Source: JAIEPT01 sp038217425 (lineage in GTDB: Bacteria > Planctomycetota > Planctomycetia > Gemmatales > Gemmataceae). Taken from it: 64,000 bases of DNA. Position 1 is the first letter of the stretch, and the number at the start of each line of letters is the position of its first letter. The stretch spans positions 1 to 64,000 of the forward strand of contig JBBQPM010000004.1 of the NCBI GenBank assembly GCA_038217425.1. Reading direction: 5' to 3'. The position numbers and the translations under genes are program-made. The notes beneath the pieces were generated by a model that ran no database searches, was not told where the DNA came from, and worked only from the letters and a program-made list of their open reading frames with translations. Positions 16,215-25,085 of this stretch are shown in pieces.

Positions 16215-17693
16215 ATGAGGACATTGGCAACGCTCTGCATGCTCGGCCTCGCCTTTCCCGCGTCCGCCCAGCTCAAAGACCCCACTTCGCTCGAATTTCA
16301 AATACCCAGCGCCAAGGCCAAGCTCCCCTTCGCCAAGGATCAGCCGATCGTCTTCGTCACCGCGCAGAACATGGGCGAGTGGAACAAGCTGCCGCAGTTC
16401 TGGAACCCCGCCAGCGAAGAAGTCATCGATCCGACGACCGGACTGAAGATCACTCGGCAGATCGTGAAGGTCAAACTCCCGCTCGGGCTCACCGAAGCGC
16501 CCAAGACGCCGCTCGAGAATCCGATGACGGTCGCGCGCTGGGAGTTGGGACGGCGTCTTTACTTCGACCACGCGCTGTCGTCCGACGGTACAATCTCGTG
16601 CGCGTCGTGCCACGATCCCAAGCGCGGGTTCACCGATCAATCGCCGGTTTCGATCGGCATTCTCGGAGGCAAAGGCGGCATGAGTGCGCCGACGGTGATG
16701 AACTCTTCGTTTGCGTTCCGGCAATTCTGGGACGGCCGGGCCGCCTCGCTCGAGGAGCAGGCGCAGGGCCCGCCCACCAATCCCATCGAGATGTTCGCCG
16801 AAAAGGAGGGAGACGCCTGGCATCTGCTGGTGCTGCGCATCCGCAAGAAGGAGGACTACACGCCCAAATTCCTCGAAGCGTTCGGCACCGAGCCGACCCG
16901 CGATGCCATCGCCATGGCCATCGCCGCCTACGAACGGACCGTCTTTAACGGCAACTCGATCCACGACCGCGCCGAGTTGGCCATGAAGTTCCGCGTCATC
17001 GAAGAAGAAGGTACGAAGTTCGAAATACAGCCCAAGGACTACGCGAAGGTTCTGAAAGAAGCCTTCGCCAAGAAGGACGTCACCGCCCTCTCGGCTCTCA
17101 AACTGCAAGACGAGAAGAAGTTGGACGAAGTCGCGGAGCAGATCAGCCAGGGCCGAATCCTCTTCTTCGGCAAGGCCCGCTGCAATCTGTGCCACGTCGG
17201 GCAAAACTTCAGCGACAGCCAATTCCACAATATTGGCGTCGGCGTGAAGGACGGCAAACTGACCGGCGGATTCCTGGGACGATTCGGCAGCCAACCGATC
17301 GGGCACAAAGATCCGACGCTCGTCGGCGCCACCAAAACGCCAGGCCTCCGCGGCCTGGTCAGCACGGCGCCCTACCTGCATGACGGCAGCGAGAAGACGC
17401 TCGAAGCCGTCATCGATTTCTATGATCGAGGCGGCAACGCCCACGAGTTCCTGTCGCCCAAAATGCGCGACTTGCAGGCCGAGCAAGCGTACCTCCGTAG
17501 CAAGCAGACCGGCGAAACGTACAACGGGCCCGCGGTGAAGTTGTTCGGAGCCGACCAGACGCCCATTATCCCGATGGCGCTCAAGCTGACGCCGACGGAG
17601 AAGGCGGCGCTGGTAATGTTCCTGCGAGCACTCGAAGGCGAAGTCGATGATCTCGTGAAGGATGTCGCGACGCCGCTGCCCGGCAAGAAGTAA
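16215..17693 (+). CDS. Di-haem cytochrome c peroxidase family protein
   Basis: A periplasmic protein of 492 residues with a signal peptide (MRTLATLCMLGLAFPASAQ). Two CxxCH haem c sites are present, CASCH at Cys129 and CNLCH at Cys323, the spacing of the bacterial di-haem peroxidase/MauG superfamily. The stretch FWDGRAASLEEQAQGP near residue 175 and LRGLVSTAPYLHDGS near 380 are family hallmarks. The substrate (hydrogen peroxide or a protein) cannot be told. It precedes feoB in the same direction, separated by a REPIN-like repeat, so a shared iron or redox role is possible but unproven. Confidence 0.88.
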   Translation: MRTLATLCMLGLAFPASAQLKDPTSLEFQIPSAKAKLPFAKDQPIVFVTAQNMGEWNKLPQFWNPASEEVIDPTTGLKITRQIVKVKLPLGLTEAPKTPLENPMTVARWELGRRLYFDHALSSDGTISCASCHDPKRGFTDQSPVSIGILGGKGGMSAPTVMNSSFAFRQFWDGRAASLEEQAQGPPTNPIEMFAEKEGDAWHLLVLRIRKKEDYTPKFLEAFGTEPTRDAIAMAIAAYERTVFNGNSIHDRAELAMKFRVIEEEGTKFEIQPKDYAKVLKEAFAKKDVTALSALKLQDEKKLDEVAEQISQGRILFFGKARCNLCHVGQNFSDSQFHNIGVGVKDGKLTGGFLGRFGSQPIGHKDPTLVGATKTPGLRGLVSTAPYLHDGSEKTLEAVIDFYDRGGNAHEFLSPKMRDLQAEQAYLRSKQTGETYNGPAVKLFGADQTPIIPMALKLTPTEKAALVMFLRALEGEVDDLVKDVATPLPGKK

Positions 17694-17702
17694 ACATCTT
17701 GC

Positions 17703-17765
17703 GAAAGCCCAGGGACGGCTGTCCCTGGGAATTGGCGCCCCAGGGACAGCCGTCCCTGGGCTTTC
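17703..17765. repeat. REPIN-like inverted repeat, short form, variant arms
   Basis: A 63-bp inverted pair between the peroxidase and feoB. Its arms read CCCAGGGAC-ggct-GTCCCTGGG where most copies have T and A at the changed positions. All changes are compensated, both within each arm and between the two arms. Confidence 0.92.
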
Positions 17766-17786
17766 CATCATGCCCCCGAGTTCTTC

Positions 17787-20015
17787 ATGCTTGCGTCTCG
17801 CACCGTTACCGTCGCCCTTGTCGGCAATCCCAACACCGGCAAGACGACCCTCTTCAATGCCCTCTGCGGCATGAATCAACGCGTCGGAAACTATCCCGGC
17901 GTCACCGTCGAGACCAAGAAAGGCAAGTGCCAGGTCGGCGACCTGGCCATCGACGTCATCGATCTGCCCGGCACGTACAGCCTCGCGCCCCGTAGCCCGG
18001 ATGAGATGGTGGCTGTCGAAGTCGTGCTGGGCAAAACTGCCGACGCCAGGCCCGACGTCATCGTCGCGATCATCGATGCGTCCAACATCCAGCGCAATCT
18101 CTACCTCGCTACCCAGGCGATGGAACTCGGCATTCCGCTCGTCATCGCGCTCAACATGATCGACGTCGCCAAGGACCAGGGGCACACGCTCGATCTCAAG
18201 AAGCTCGAGAGCAACCTCGGCGTGCCGGTCGTACCGATCCAGGCGAATCAGGGCAAGGGCCTGGACGAACTCAAGGTCGCCATCGCCGGTGCCGCCCAGT
18301 CGCAGGCGATCCCGCAGGGCCCCAAGTTCCCCGAGGCGTTCGAACGCGAAGTCGAGCGGCTTGCGGAACTCCCCGCGTTTCTGGCGCGTCGGCTGTTGCT
18401 TGACGTCGGCGGACAGATGGAAAAGAATTGGCAAGGCGACGACCTCGCCGCCGCGCGCGGCCGACTCGCCGCCGCGGGCTGTGCCGTCCCCGCCATCGAA
18501 GCACGCACCCGCTACGCCTGGATCCACAAGGCGACGGACGGCTGTATCGTTCGGCCGAAGCAGCGCATCGTCTCCTGGACCGATCGCATCGACAAGATCC
18601 TGACGCATAGAACCTACGGAACGCTGGTCTTCTTGTTCGTGATGTTCGCGGTCTTCGTCTCGATCTTCGTGGCGGCGGCCCCGGCGATGGACTTTCTCAC
18701 GGACGGCCTCGACTCGTTCGGCAAATGGGTCAAAGCTCAGATGGACCCCGGCCCGCTGCGGAGCCTGATCGTCTCCGGCATCATCGCAGGCGTCGGCAGC
18801 GTGGTCGTCTTTTTGCCGCAGATCTTCATCCTCTTCGCGTTCATCGCCGTCCTGGAAGATTGCGGCTACATGGCGCGGGCGGCGTATCTCATGGATCGGC
18901 TGATGTCGCGCGCGGGCCTCAACGGCAAGTCGTTCATCCCGCTCCTGTCGTCGGTGGCGTGCGCAGTGCCGGGAATCATGGCGGCGCGCGTGATCGAGAA
19001 TCGCCGCGATCGCCTGGCGACCATCCTCGTGGCGCCGCTCATGAGCTGCTCGGCCCGCATCCCCGTGTACATGCTCTTCATCGGCGCGCTATTCACGACG
19101 GGCTATCCGTTCTGGTTCCCCGGCTTCCTGATGTTCGCGATGTACATGATCGGCTTCCTCCTCGCTCCGGTCGTCGCGTATTGCCTCAAAAGCACCGCAC
19201 TCCGCGGCGAGACGCCGGCGTTCGTGCTGGAGATGCCGCTCTACAAACGGCCCTCGCTGATGCTGGTCCTACGGCGAGCGTTCGACGCGGGCTGGATGTT
19301 CCTCCGCCGAGCGGGGACGATCATTCTCGCCAGCATGATCCTCATCTGGGCGCTGCAGTATTTCCCGACGACGGGCGCGGACGGCAAGGACTACGAGGCA
19401 GAATTCGCCCAGCGCGAAACGGAGATTGAAACGCTCGAGGACGGGTTGAAAGAGAAGGGCGTCGAACTGGAGAACGCCAAGGAACTGGCCGAGAAGCGAA
19501 AAGAGGATCCCACGATCGACGCAGACGTCACGTCCCTGGAAGGGAAGCAGGACGAGCAGAACGCCCTCAAGCAGACCTGGCAGAATCAGTCGTACCTTGC
19601 CCGCATGGGCAAGTCGATCGAGCCGATCGTGGAGCCGCTCGGCTGGGACTGGCGCATCGGCACCGCGGCGATCGCGAGTTTCCCGGCCCGCGAGGTCATC
19701 GTCGGCACGTTCGGCCTGATCTTCGGGCAGGGCGAAGTCGATGCGGGCGAGGAGGAGCCGAGGCAAAAGCTCGGCGAGAAGATGGCGGAGGTTCGCTGGA
19801 ACGACGACCCCGAAGGCCCGCTCCTTTTCACCATGCCGGTGGCGCTGGGCGTGATGGTCTTCTTCGCGCTCTGCGCTCAGTGCGTCTCGACGCTCGCGGT
19901 CATCAAACGTGAGACGAATAGCTGGGGTTGGCCGATCTTTTCGTTCGTCTACATGACCGTGCTCGCCTATTTGGGAGCGCTCGCGGTTTACCAGATCGGT
20001 TCACGGTTCCTGTGA
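17787..20015 (+). CDS. feoB: Ferrous iron transport protein B
   Basis: FeoB imports Fe(II) across the cytoplasmic membrane. The 742-residue protein starts with a G-protein domain: P-loop GNPNTGKT at 13-20, DLPG near 59 and NMID near 125. A helical guanine-dissociation-inhibitor-like region follows. The membrane domain has the gate motifs GNSFIPLL-like (NGKSFIPLLSSVACAVPGI) and SCSARIPVY. An insert of about 65 charged residues, predicted coiled coil (about 537-601, ETEIETLEDGLKEKGVELE), separates late membrane helices. No FeoA gene is adjacent. A small Cys-rich FeoB-associated protein follows 8 bp downstream. The DtxR-type regulator at 55294 is a candidate controller. Confidence 0.95.
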   Translation: MLASRTVTVALVGNPNTGKTTLFNALCGMNQRVGNYPGVTVETKKGKCQVGDLAIDVIDLPGTYSLAPRSPDEMVAVEVVLGKTADARPDVIVAIIDASNIQRNLYLATQAMELGIPLVIALNMIDVAKDQGHTLDLKKLESNLGVPVVPIQANQGKGLDELKVAIAGAAQSQAIPQGPKFPEAFEREVERLAELPAFLARRLLLDVGGQMEKNWQGDDLAAARGRLAAAGCAVPAIEARTRYAWIHKATDGCIVRPKQRIVSWTDRIDKILTHRTYGTLVFLFVMFAVFVSIFVAAAPAMDFLTDGLDSFGKWVKAQMDPGPLRSLIVSGIIAGVGSVVVFLPQIFILFAFIAVLEDCGYMARAAYLMDRLMSRAGLNGKSFIPLLSSVACAVPGIMAARVIENRRDRLATILVAPLMSCSARIPVYMLFIGALFTTGYPFWFPGFLMFAMYMIGFLLAPVVAYCLKSTALRGETPAFVLEMPLYKRPSLMLVLRRAFDAGWMFLRRAGTIILASMILIWALQYFPTTGADGKDYEAEFAQRETEIETLEDGLKEKGVELENAKELAEKRKEDPTIDADVTSLEGKQDEQNALKQTWQNQSYLARMGKSIEPIVEPLGWDWRIGTAAIASFPAREVIVGTFGLIFGQGEVDAGEEEPRQKLGEKMAEVRWNDDPEGPLLFTMPVALGVMVFFALCAQCVSTLAVIKRETNSWGWPIFSFVYMTVLAYLGALAVYQIGSRFL

Positions 20016-20023
20016 GGATTCCG

Positions 20024-20236
20024 ATGCAGCACCTCATCACCGGCCTCATCGTGTTCGCGGCGATCGCGTTCATCGTCCATTCCGCCTGGCGGACGTACCG
20101 CGCGTCGAAAGGCGGCTGCGGCGGCGGTTGCAGTTGCGGGCCCAAAGAGCCGGCGCAGCCGAAGGTGATCTCGCTGGAGGTTTCACGAGTCCGAAAGCCC
20201 AGGGATGGCTATCCCTGGGGCACGTCCCAGGGATAG
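20024..20236 (+). CDS. FeoB-associated Cys-rich membrane protein with repeat-encoded C-terminus
   Basis: A 70-residue protein: one membrane helix (LITGLIVFAAIAFIVHSAW), then a basic stretch and the cluster GGCGGGCSCG, as in FeoB-associated Cys-rich proteins (Pfam FeoB_associated). These small proteins follow feoB in many genomes and are thought to assist iron uptake. The frame runs into a REPIN-like repeat at 20193, which supplies the last 15 residues (VRKPRDGYPWGTSQG) and the stop codon. The functional part is probably complete before the repeat. Confidence 0.82.
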   Translation: MQHLITGLIVFAAIAFIVHSAWRTYRASKGGCGGGCSCGPKEPAQPKVISLEVSRVRKPRDGYPWGTSQG

Positions 20237-20252
20237 CCATCCCTGGGCTTTC
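20193..20252. repeat. REPIN-like inverted repeat, short form, overlapping a CDS end
   Basis: A 60-bp inverted pair of the CCCAGGGAT...ATCCCTGGG family with a five-base spacer. Its left arm and the start of its right arm are translated as the tail of the FeoB-associated protein; its right end lies 11 bp before the stop of the convergent sialidase-like gene. Confidence 0.92.
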
Positions 20253-20263
20253 GTACGAAACAT

Positions 20264-21265
20264 CTACTTCGCGATGCGGTCGATCTTCACCTTCACGAAG
20301 TTCACGGTCGAACCCGTCAGGAACACCGTGCCGACGTGCTGATCGTCGAGCTGAATCGTGCGAGCCGAATAATACCGAGCCGCGATGTTCGTTTCCGGCA
20401 AAAGCACCACGGTCGCGTCGTTGTTCCAGGTCACGCCGTCGTCGGCGGAGAAGTTGTAGCTCAGCCCCTTGTTCATTCGGCCCACGCCGAACGTCACCAG
20501 CACGCGGCCATCCTTCAGCGTCGTCAGATAACGCCCCTCTTCCGTGTCCTCATCGGGAACGGTGCGCATGCCCGGGACGACCTTCCAGCTCTTCCCCTCA
20601 TCGGTCGAGCGTAACATCTGGGGGCCCATCGCGAGCAACGTTCCTTTCGGAGTCCGGACGATCTGACGAAACGACATCGGCTTCTCCGAGGTCGGTTGGA
20701 CGTTCAGCACTTCGAGCTGCTTCGTCTTCGGATCGAACAACCGAGGCGGGCCGACTCGCAGCGGCAGCAGCCAGCGCCCGTCGCTCCAGGGAAGCACGTT
20801 GTGCCGCACGGCGCCCAGATGCTTGCCGTCGACCGGGCCGATGAGCCCCTGCTCGCTCCAGGTCATGCCCTGGTCGGCGCTGATCGTGTAAAGTAGGGCG
20901 CGCTGGTAGTACTTGTCCTTCTTCTGATCGTCGGCGATGAAGTTCCAGGTTACCAGGATGCGGTCGTCGGGGAGCGTGTCGGCGGTGCCGGGGTAGATCT
21001 CGAACCGCTCCGTTTTTTCGCGAATGACGTCGGGACGTTTGGAGGTCGCGGGGATGGTGACGGCGTCGCTCCAGGTTTTGCCGCCGTCGGTCGAGCGCGA
21101 ACAGCGCAAACCGTCGGGGCCGCCGAACACGGAAACGAGCGTGCCGTTCTTGGTTTGGCAGATCGAGGGATGGACGTGGCCCGCCTTCGTCTTGGCGACG
21201 ACGACGGGGACGTCTTCCGATTGCAGAAGGGCCAGCGAACAAAACATGAGTAAGGAAGCGTGCAT
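20264..21265 (-). CDS. Secreted sialidase/BNR-repeat protein
   Basis: The 333-residue protein has a short signal peptide (MHASLLMFCSLALLQS). At least four Asp-box motifs mark the blades of a six-bladed sialidase-type propeller: SRSTDGGKTW, TISADQGMTW, RSTDEGKSWK and FSADDGVTWN. Family members include exo-alpha-sialidases and many planctomycete proteins of unknown glycan target. The ATG at 21265 has GGAG eight bases upstream; upstream in-frame starts would extend over the divergent permease promoter. Catalytic identity as sialidase is not established. Confidence 0.83.
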   Translation of the reverse strand: MHASLLMFCSLALLQSEDVPVVVAKTKAGHVHPSICQTKNGTLVSVFGGPDGLRCSRSTDGGKTWSDAVTIPATSKRPDVIREKTERFEIYPGTADTLPDDRILVTWNFIADDQKKDKYYQRALLYTISADQGMTWSEQGLIGPVDGKHLGAVRHNVLPWSDGRWLLPLRVGPPRLFDPKTKQLEVLNVQPTSEKPMSFRQIVRTPKGTLLAMGPQMLRSTDEGKSWKVVPGMRTVPDEDTEEGRYLTTLKDGRVLVTFGVGRMNKGLSYNFSADDGVTWNNDATVVLLPETNIAARYYSARTIQLDDQHVGTVFLTGSTVNFVKVKIDRIAK

Positions 21266-21364
21266 CGATTCTCCGTCAGCGGGTGCGTGAAGTTGTAATG
21301 AGTCGAGTATACCCAGAAGGGACGTCGCTTGCAATTTCCGCCCCCGCGACTTACGATACCGGCC

Positions 21365-22762
21365 ATGGACCACCTGCCCGCCGTCGTGGAGATTCCGCAA
21401 CCGGAGCGAACCCCTCGGCTATCGCTGTGGGACGCCATCAGCATTCTTGTGGGCATCATCGTCGGCGTCGGCATCTTTCAGAATCCGCACAACGTCGCCG
21501 AGAACGTCCCCAGTGCCGCGGCGGCGCTCCTTGTGTGGACGGTCGGCGGACTCGTCGTCATCGGCGGCGCCCTCTGCTTTGCCGAGCTGGCAGCGACGTA
21601 TCCGCGCTCCGGCGGCGAGTTCGTCTATCTCACCCGCGCCTTCGGGCCCCTTGTCGGCTTCCTCTGCTGCTGGACCCAACTCGCCGTCTTGCGCACCTGC
21701 AGCATCGGTTGGCTTGCCTACATGTTCGGCATCTACGCCGGCCAATTCCTCCATGTCGCTCCATTCGTGCTCGCGCTGGCGTCCCTCTGGGGCCTGACCC
21801 TCATCAACATCCTCGGCGTCACTCTCGGCAAAAACACCCAGAACGTCCTCACGGTGTGTAAGATCCTCGGCCTGGCGGTCATCGTCGTGATCGGCATCGG
21901 CTGGGGCTCGTTCGAACGTTACGCCGAGCCCGCGCCGCGCGACGCCAAGGAGGGCTGGTTCTTCCTGGCGATGGTGCCGGTCTTCTGGTCGTATGCCGGC
22001 TGGAACGAGGCGGCTTACATCGTTTCGGAAGTGAAGAATCCGACCAAGAATTTGCCCCGCGCGCTGATCCTGGGGACGCTGATCGTGATGGCGATCTATC
22101 TTACGGTCAATTTCGCATATCTGCTCGGCGTCGGGCTCAAGGATCTGGCCGGCGACAAGGATTTCGCCAGCACGCTGGTGAGCCGGGCCTGGCCGGGGAA
22201 CGGACCGCTCGTCATCAGCTTGTTCATCTCGATCTCAGCGCTCGGCGCCAACAACGGTATGATCTTCACGACGGCGCGTTTGTGCAGCGAGTTCGGGACC
22301 GATCACGCCCTCTTTCGTAGGTTGAGCCAGTGGCACCCGCGGGTGGGCACGCCGGTCTTGGCGCTGGTTTTCCAGGCGACCCTGGTGACGTGCGTGATGA
22401 TCGGCGTTGAGGTCGAGTTCGTCAGCGAGCGGGCGAGCAAGGACAAGCTCGAGTACTTGATCGACATCACCATCGCGGTCTTCTTTTCCTTCCTGCTGCT
22501 CACCGGGCTCGCGCTGATCGTCCTTCGGCAACGCGAGCCCGGTCGCCTTCGCCCGTTCCAGGCGCCCGCGTATCCCGTGCTGCCGATCTTGTTTTGCGCG
22601 TGGTGCGGGTACATGGTCTGGGGTGCGGTTCGCAATGTGGAACTCGAATCGCTGGTCGGCCTGGGCATTTTGCTGCTGGGCATACCGCTCTACGCCTGGT
22701 CGCGGTATATTGAGCATCGTGGGTTAGCCGCCGCGCCCTCGCGGCGCGACGCGTCCGAATAA
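21365..22762 (+). CDS. APC-family amino acid permease with repeat-encoded C-terminus
   Basis: A 465-residue inner-membrane transporter with about 12 hydrophobic segments. The first helix has the APC hallmark SILVGIIVGVGIFQNP, and FAELAATYPRSGGEFVYL follows; both belong to the amino acid-polyamine-organocation superfamily, and LAT/YfnA-type permeases are closest in pattern. The last 13 residues (LAAAPSRRDASE) are written by the left arm of an inverted repeat that extends to 22816, and the stop TAA falls at its edge. The ATG at 21365 is preferred over one at 21329 because the latter lies in the divergent promoter region. Confidence 0.85.
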   Translation: MDHLPAVVEIPQPERTPRLSLWDAISILVGIIVGVGIFQNPHNVAENVPSAAAALLVWTVGGLVVIGGALCFAELAATYPRSGGEFVYLTRAFGPLVGFLCCWTQLAVLRTCSIGWLAYMFGIYAGQFLHVAPFVLALASLWGLTLINILGVTLGKNTQNVLTVCKILGLAVIVVIGIGWGSFERYAEPAPRDAKEGWFFLAMVPVFWSYAGWNEAAYIVSEVKNPTKNLPRALILGTLIVMAIYLTVNFAYLLGVGLKDLAGDKDFASTLVSRAWPGNGPLVISLFISISALGANNGMIFTTARLCSEFGTDHALFRRLSQWHPRVGTPVLALVFQATLVTCVMIGVEVEFVSERASKDKLEYLIDITIAVFFSFLLLTGLALIVLRQREPGRLRPFQAPAYPVLPILFCAWCGYMVWGAVRNVELESLVGLGILLLGIPLYAWSRYIEHRGLAAAPSRRDASE

Positions 22763-22816
22763 TATCACGCCGCCTCAGGGGATTCGGTCCGCGCCGCGAG
22801 GACGCGGCGGCTAAAC
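22723..22816. repeat. Inverted repeat (GC-rich arms) overlapping permease 3' end
   Basis: Left arm 22723-22760 begins GTTAGCCGCCGCG and ends GTCCGAAT; right arm 22782-22816 is its near-complement (ATTCGGTCC...GGCGGCTAAAC). The element differs in sequence from the REPIN-like family. It supplies the permease C-terminus and ends 15 bp before the next CDS. Confidence 0.85.
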
Positions 22817-22831
22817 GATTGGGTGAAATCC

Positions 22832-24997
22832 ATGAAATCGCTGTCGTTTCTGCTGCTGTTGCCGACGTTTGCATTCGCCCAGACCAAGGCCGAGCACGGC
22901 ATGGTCCTCTCGACGGCGATGGACGTCGCGGTCGGTAAACTCAAGGATACGACCAATCTCGCCGATACGAAGAACTACGTCTTCCGCGGCAAGCTCATCA
23001 CGCTGAACAAAGAACGCGACATGCATCTCTGTTTCGACACCGACACGATGCGCGTGGCCGGGGCGTGGAAGGGCCCGTACACGCATTTCCAGGCCGACAA
23101 GAACATGGGCCCGCCGGTCGTCGGAGAGATGCTGTTCGCGACGAAGCCCGGCCCCGGCTGGGCGAAGGCCGGCAAGTGGGACGACCCGCGCGTCGGCGGC
23201 GAGGGGCCGTTGCCGCGCGATTGGGCGCGCTACAAGGGCCTGTATCTCGACGGCGATCAGGTCGTGCTGTCGTACAGCGTTGGCAAATGCGACATTCTGG
23301 AATGGCCTCTTTCCGCGAATGGCGCGGTATTCAGGTTCCTTGAGGTCGGTCCTGCACCAGAGCCGTTGACGATGCTCATCGCCGAGGAGCCCCGAGCCAA
23401 GGTTGAGATCACCAAGGACTTCGCAATAATCGTTTTCGACGATGAATCGATTGTGGTGAGCACTTTTGGCGAATCCAACTTCCGATTCGAATTCACTAAT
23501 GGCCGACTGCTCATGCACCTTGCAGCGTCGCCGAATACGCGAAATATCCGAATTGGCATGGCTTCGAGGACAGCGAAGGCAAATCGATTCATGCCACAAC
23601 TCGCTATTCTTAAGTCAAACCCTGCAACCTTCATAAAAGGCGGCCCCGCTCGCTGGAAGGAAACCCTGACCACCACCATCGAGCGTGGCCCCGATGACAA
23701 GGGCCCGTACACGCTCGATCACATCAACCTCCCCGACAAGAACCCGTGGGGCGCCTCAATTCGCTTCGGCGGACTCGACTTCTTCAAGGACGGCCGGGCG
23801 GCGCTCTGCACCTGGGACGGCGACGTCTGGATCGTCTCGGGGTTCGAAGGAACGAAGCTCACCTGGCGCCGATTCGCCGCGGGGTTGCAACAACCGCTCG
23901 GCCTGCGCATCGTCAATGACGTCATCCTCGTCGCGGGGCGCGATCAGATCACTCGGCTCGTCGATCTCAACGGCGACGGCGAAGCCGACTTCTACGAGAA
24001 CCTAAATAACGATCCAGCGCTCACGCTGCAGCGGCACGAGTTCGTCATGGATCTGCAGAACGACGCCGACGGCAATCTCTACTTCGCGCGCTCGGGCCAC
24101 TACATCAAGTCGAAGAAGGACGACAATTGCTGCATCTACAAGATGTCGCCCGACGGCCAAAATCTGCGCAAGTTCGCGACCGGCTTTCGCGAACCGAACG
24201 GCCTGGCGATCGGCCCCGACGGCACCATCATCACCAGCGACAACGAAGGCAACGGCATCCCGCAGACGCCCATCTACCGCCTGCAAGAAGGGAAGTTCTA
24301 CGGCTACACGCCCGGGGAAAGTTCCAAGGGAGGCACGTGGAAGCCTGGCCCGACGCCGATCGTTTGGCTGCCAGTCAACGTCGATCGCTCCGCGGGGAGC
24401 CCGGTCTTTGTCACGAGCGACAAATGGGGCCCGCTCAAGGATCAGATCCTGCACACCAGCTACGGCCACTGCGCGCTCTACTCGCTCCTCATCGACAAGA
24501 CGACGGACGACTGGCAGGGCGTCGTCTGGAAATTCCCGCTCGGCTTCACCAGCGGCGTCATGCGCGCCCGCTTCCATCCGCTCGACGGTCAGCTCTACCT
24601 GTGCGGCCTGCGCGGCTGGTCCACGAACGCGGTGAAGGACGGCCAGTTCGCCCGCGTCCGCTTCACCGGCAACGAGACGCCGGTGCCGACGGCGTGGCGC
24701 GTCACCAAGGCCGGCATGGAGCTGACGTTCTCGCATCCGCTCGATCCGAAGTCGGCCGAGGACGACGGCAACTGGAGCGTCGACGGCCAAAAGACCTTCG
24801 GCGGCAAGACGACCAAACGGACCGAGATCGTCATCGATGTGGTGACGCTGAGCGCCGACGGCAAGACGGCTCAATTCGCTTTCGAGAAGAACGAACCCGT
24901 CGTCAACTTCACGCTCAAGTACCGCGTGCGCGCCAAGGCGGGCATGCAGGCACAGGGCGAGATGCACGGTACGATTCACCAGGTGCCGGCGAGGTAA
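22832..24997 (+). CDS. Large secreted beta-propeller protein (DUF6797/sorbosone-dehydrogenase-like)
   Basis: The 721-residue protein has a signal peptide (MKSLSFLLLLPTFAFA). The N-terminal part (WKGPYTHFQADKNMGPPV) resembles the DUF6797 domain of planctomycete and verrucomicrobial proteins. The C-terminal half is propeller-like, with GLAIGPDGTIITSDNEGNG and DLNGDGEADFYENLNND, as in membrane-bound dehydrogenase/sorbosone-dehydrogenase-type proteins. Roughly codons 150-275 (23280-23650) use noticeably more AT-rich codons than the flanks, suggesting a mosaic gene. It follows a repeat element and is followed by a 59-bp hairpin before the MFS gene. Confidence 0.7.
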   Translation: MKSLSFLLLLPTFAFAQTKAEHGMVLSTAMDVAVGKLKDTTNLADTKNYVFRGKLITLNKERDMHLCFDTDTMRVAGAWKGPYTHFQADKNMGPPVVGEMLFATKPGPGWAKAGKWDDPRVGGEGPLPRDWARYKGLYLDGDQVVLSYSVGKCDILEWPLSANGAVFRFLEVGPAPEPLTMLIAEEPRAKVEITKDFAIIVFDDESIVVSTFGESNFRFEFTNGRLLMHLAASPNTRNIRIGMASRTAKANRFMPQLAILKSNPATFIKGGPARWKETLTTTIERGPDDKGPYTLDHINLPDKNPWGASIRFGGLDFFKDGRAALCTWDGDVWIVSGFEGTKLTWRRFAAGLQQPLGLRIVNDVILVAGRDQITRLVDLNGDGEADFYENLNNDPALTLQRHEFVMDLQNDADGNLYFARSGHYIKSKKDDNCCIYKMSPDGQNLRKFATGFREPNGLAIGPDGTIITSDNEGNGIPQTPIYRLQEGKFYGYTPGESSKGGTWKPGPTPIVWLPVNVDRSAGSPVFVTSDKWGPLKDQILHTSYGHCALYSLLIDKTTDDWQGVVWKFPLGFTSGVMRARFHPLDGQLYLCGLRGWSTNAVKDGQFARVRFTGNETPVPTAWRVTKAGMELTFSHPLDPKSAEDDGNWSVDGQKTFGGKTTKRTEIVIDVVTLSADGKTAQFAFEKNEPVVNFTLKYRVRAKAGMQAQGEMHGTIHQVPAR

Positions 24998-25007
24998 GTT
25001 TCAATTT

Positions 25008-25066
25008 CCGAGCCGGAAGTGTTAGCGACGAGCCACGCGGAATCGTCGCTAACGCTTCCGGCTCGG
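25008..25066. repeat. Long perfect-type hairpin between two CDSs
   Basis: Arms of 24 bp (25008-25031 and 25043-25066) pair throughout with one G-T, around an 11-base loop. The arm contains GAGCCGGAAG-GTTAGCGACGA-like sequence. It has no T-run, so it is more likely a palindromic repeat element than a rho-independent terminator. Confidence 0.85.
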
Positions 25067-25085
25067 ACGGACAAAGGATGCAAAC

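Noticed and set aside
16161..18608. 815-codon minus-strand frame opposite the peroxidase and feoB
   Set aside because: Spans two well-defined plus-strand genes and a repeat; no recognisable protein features.
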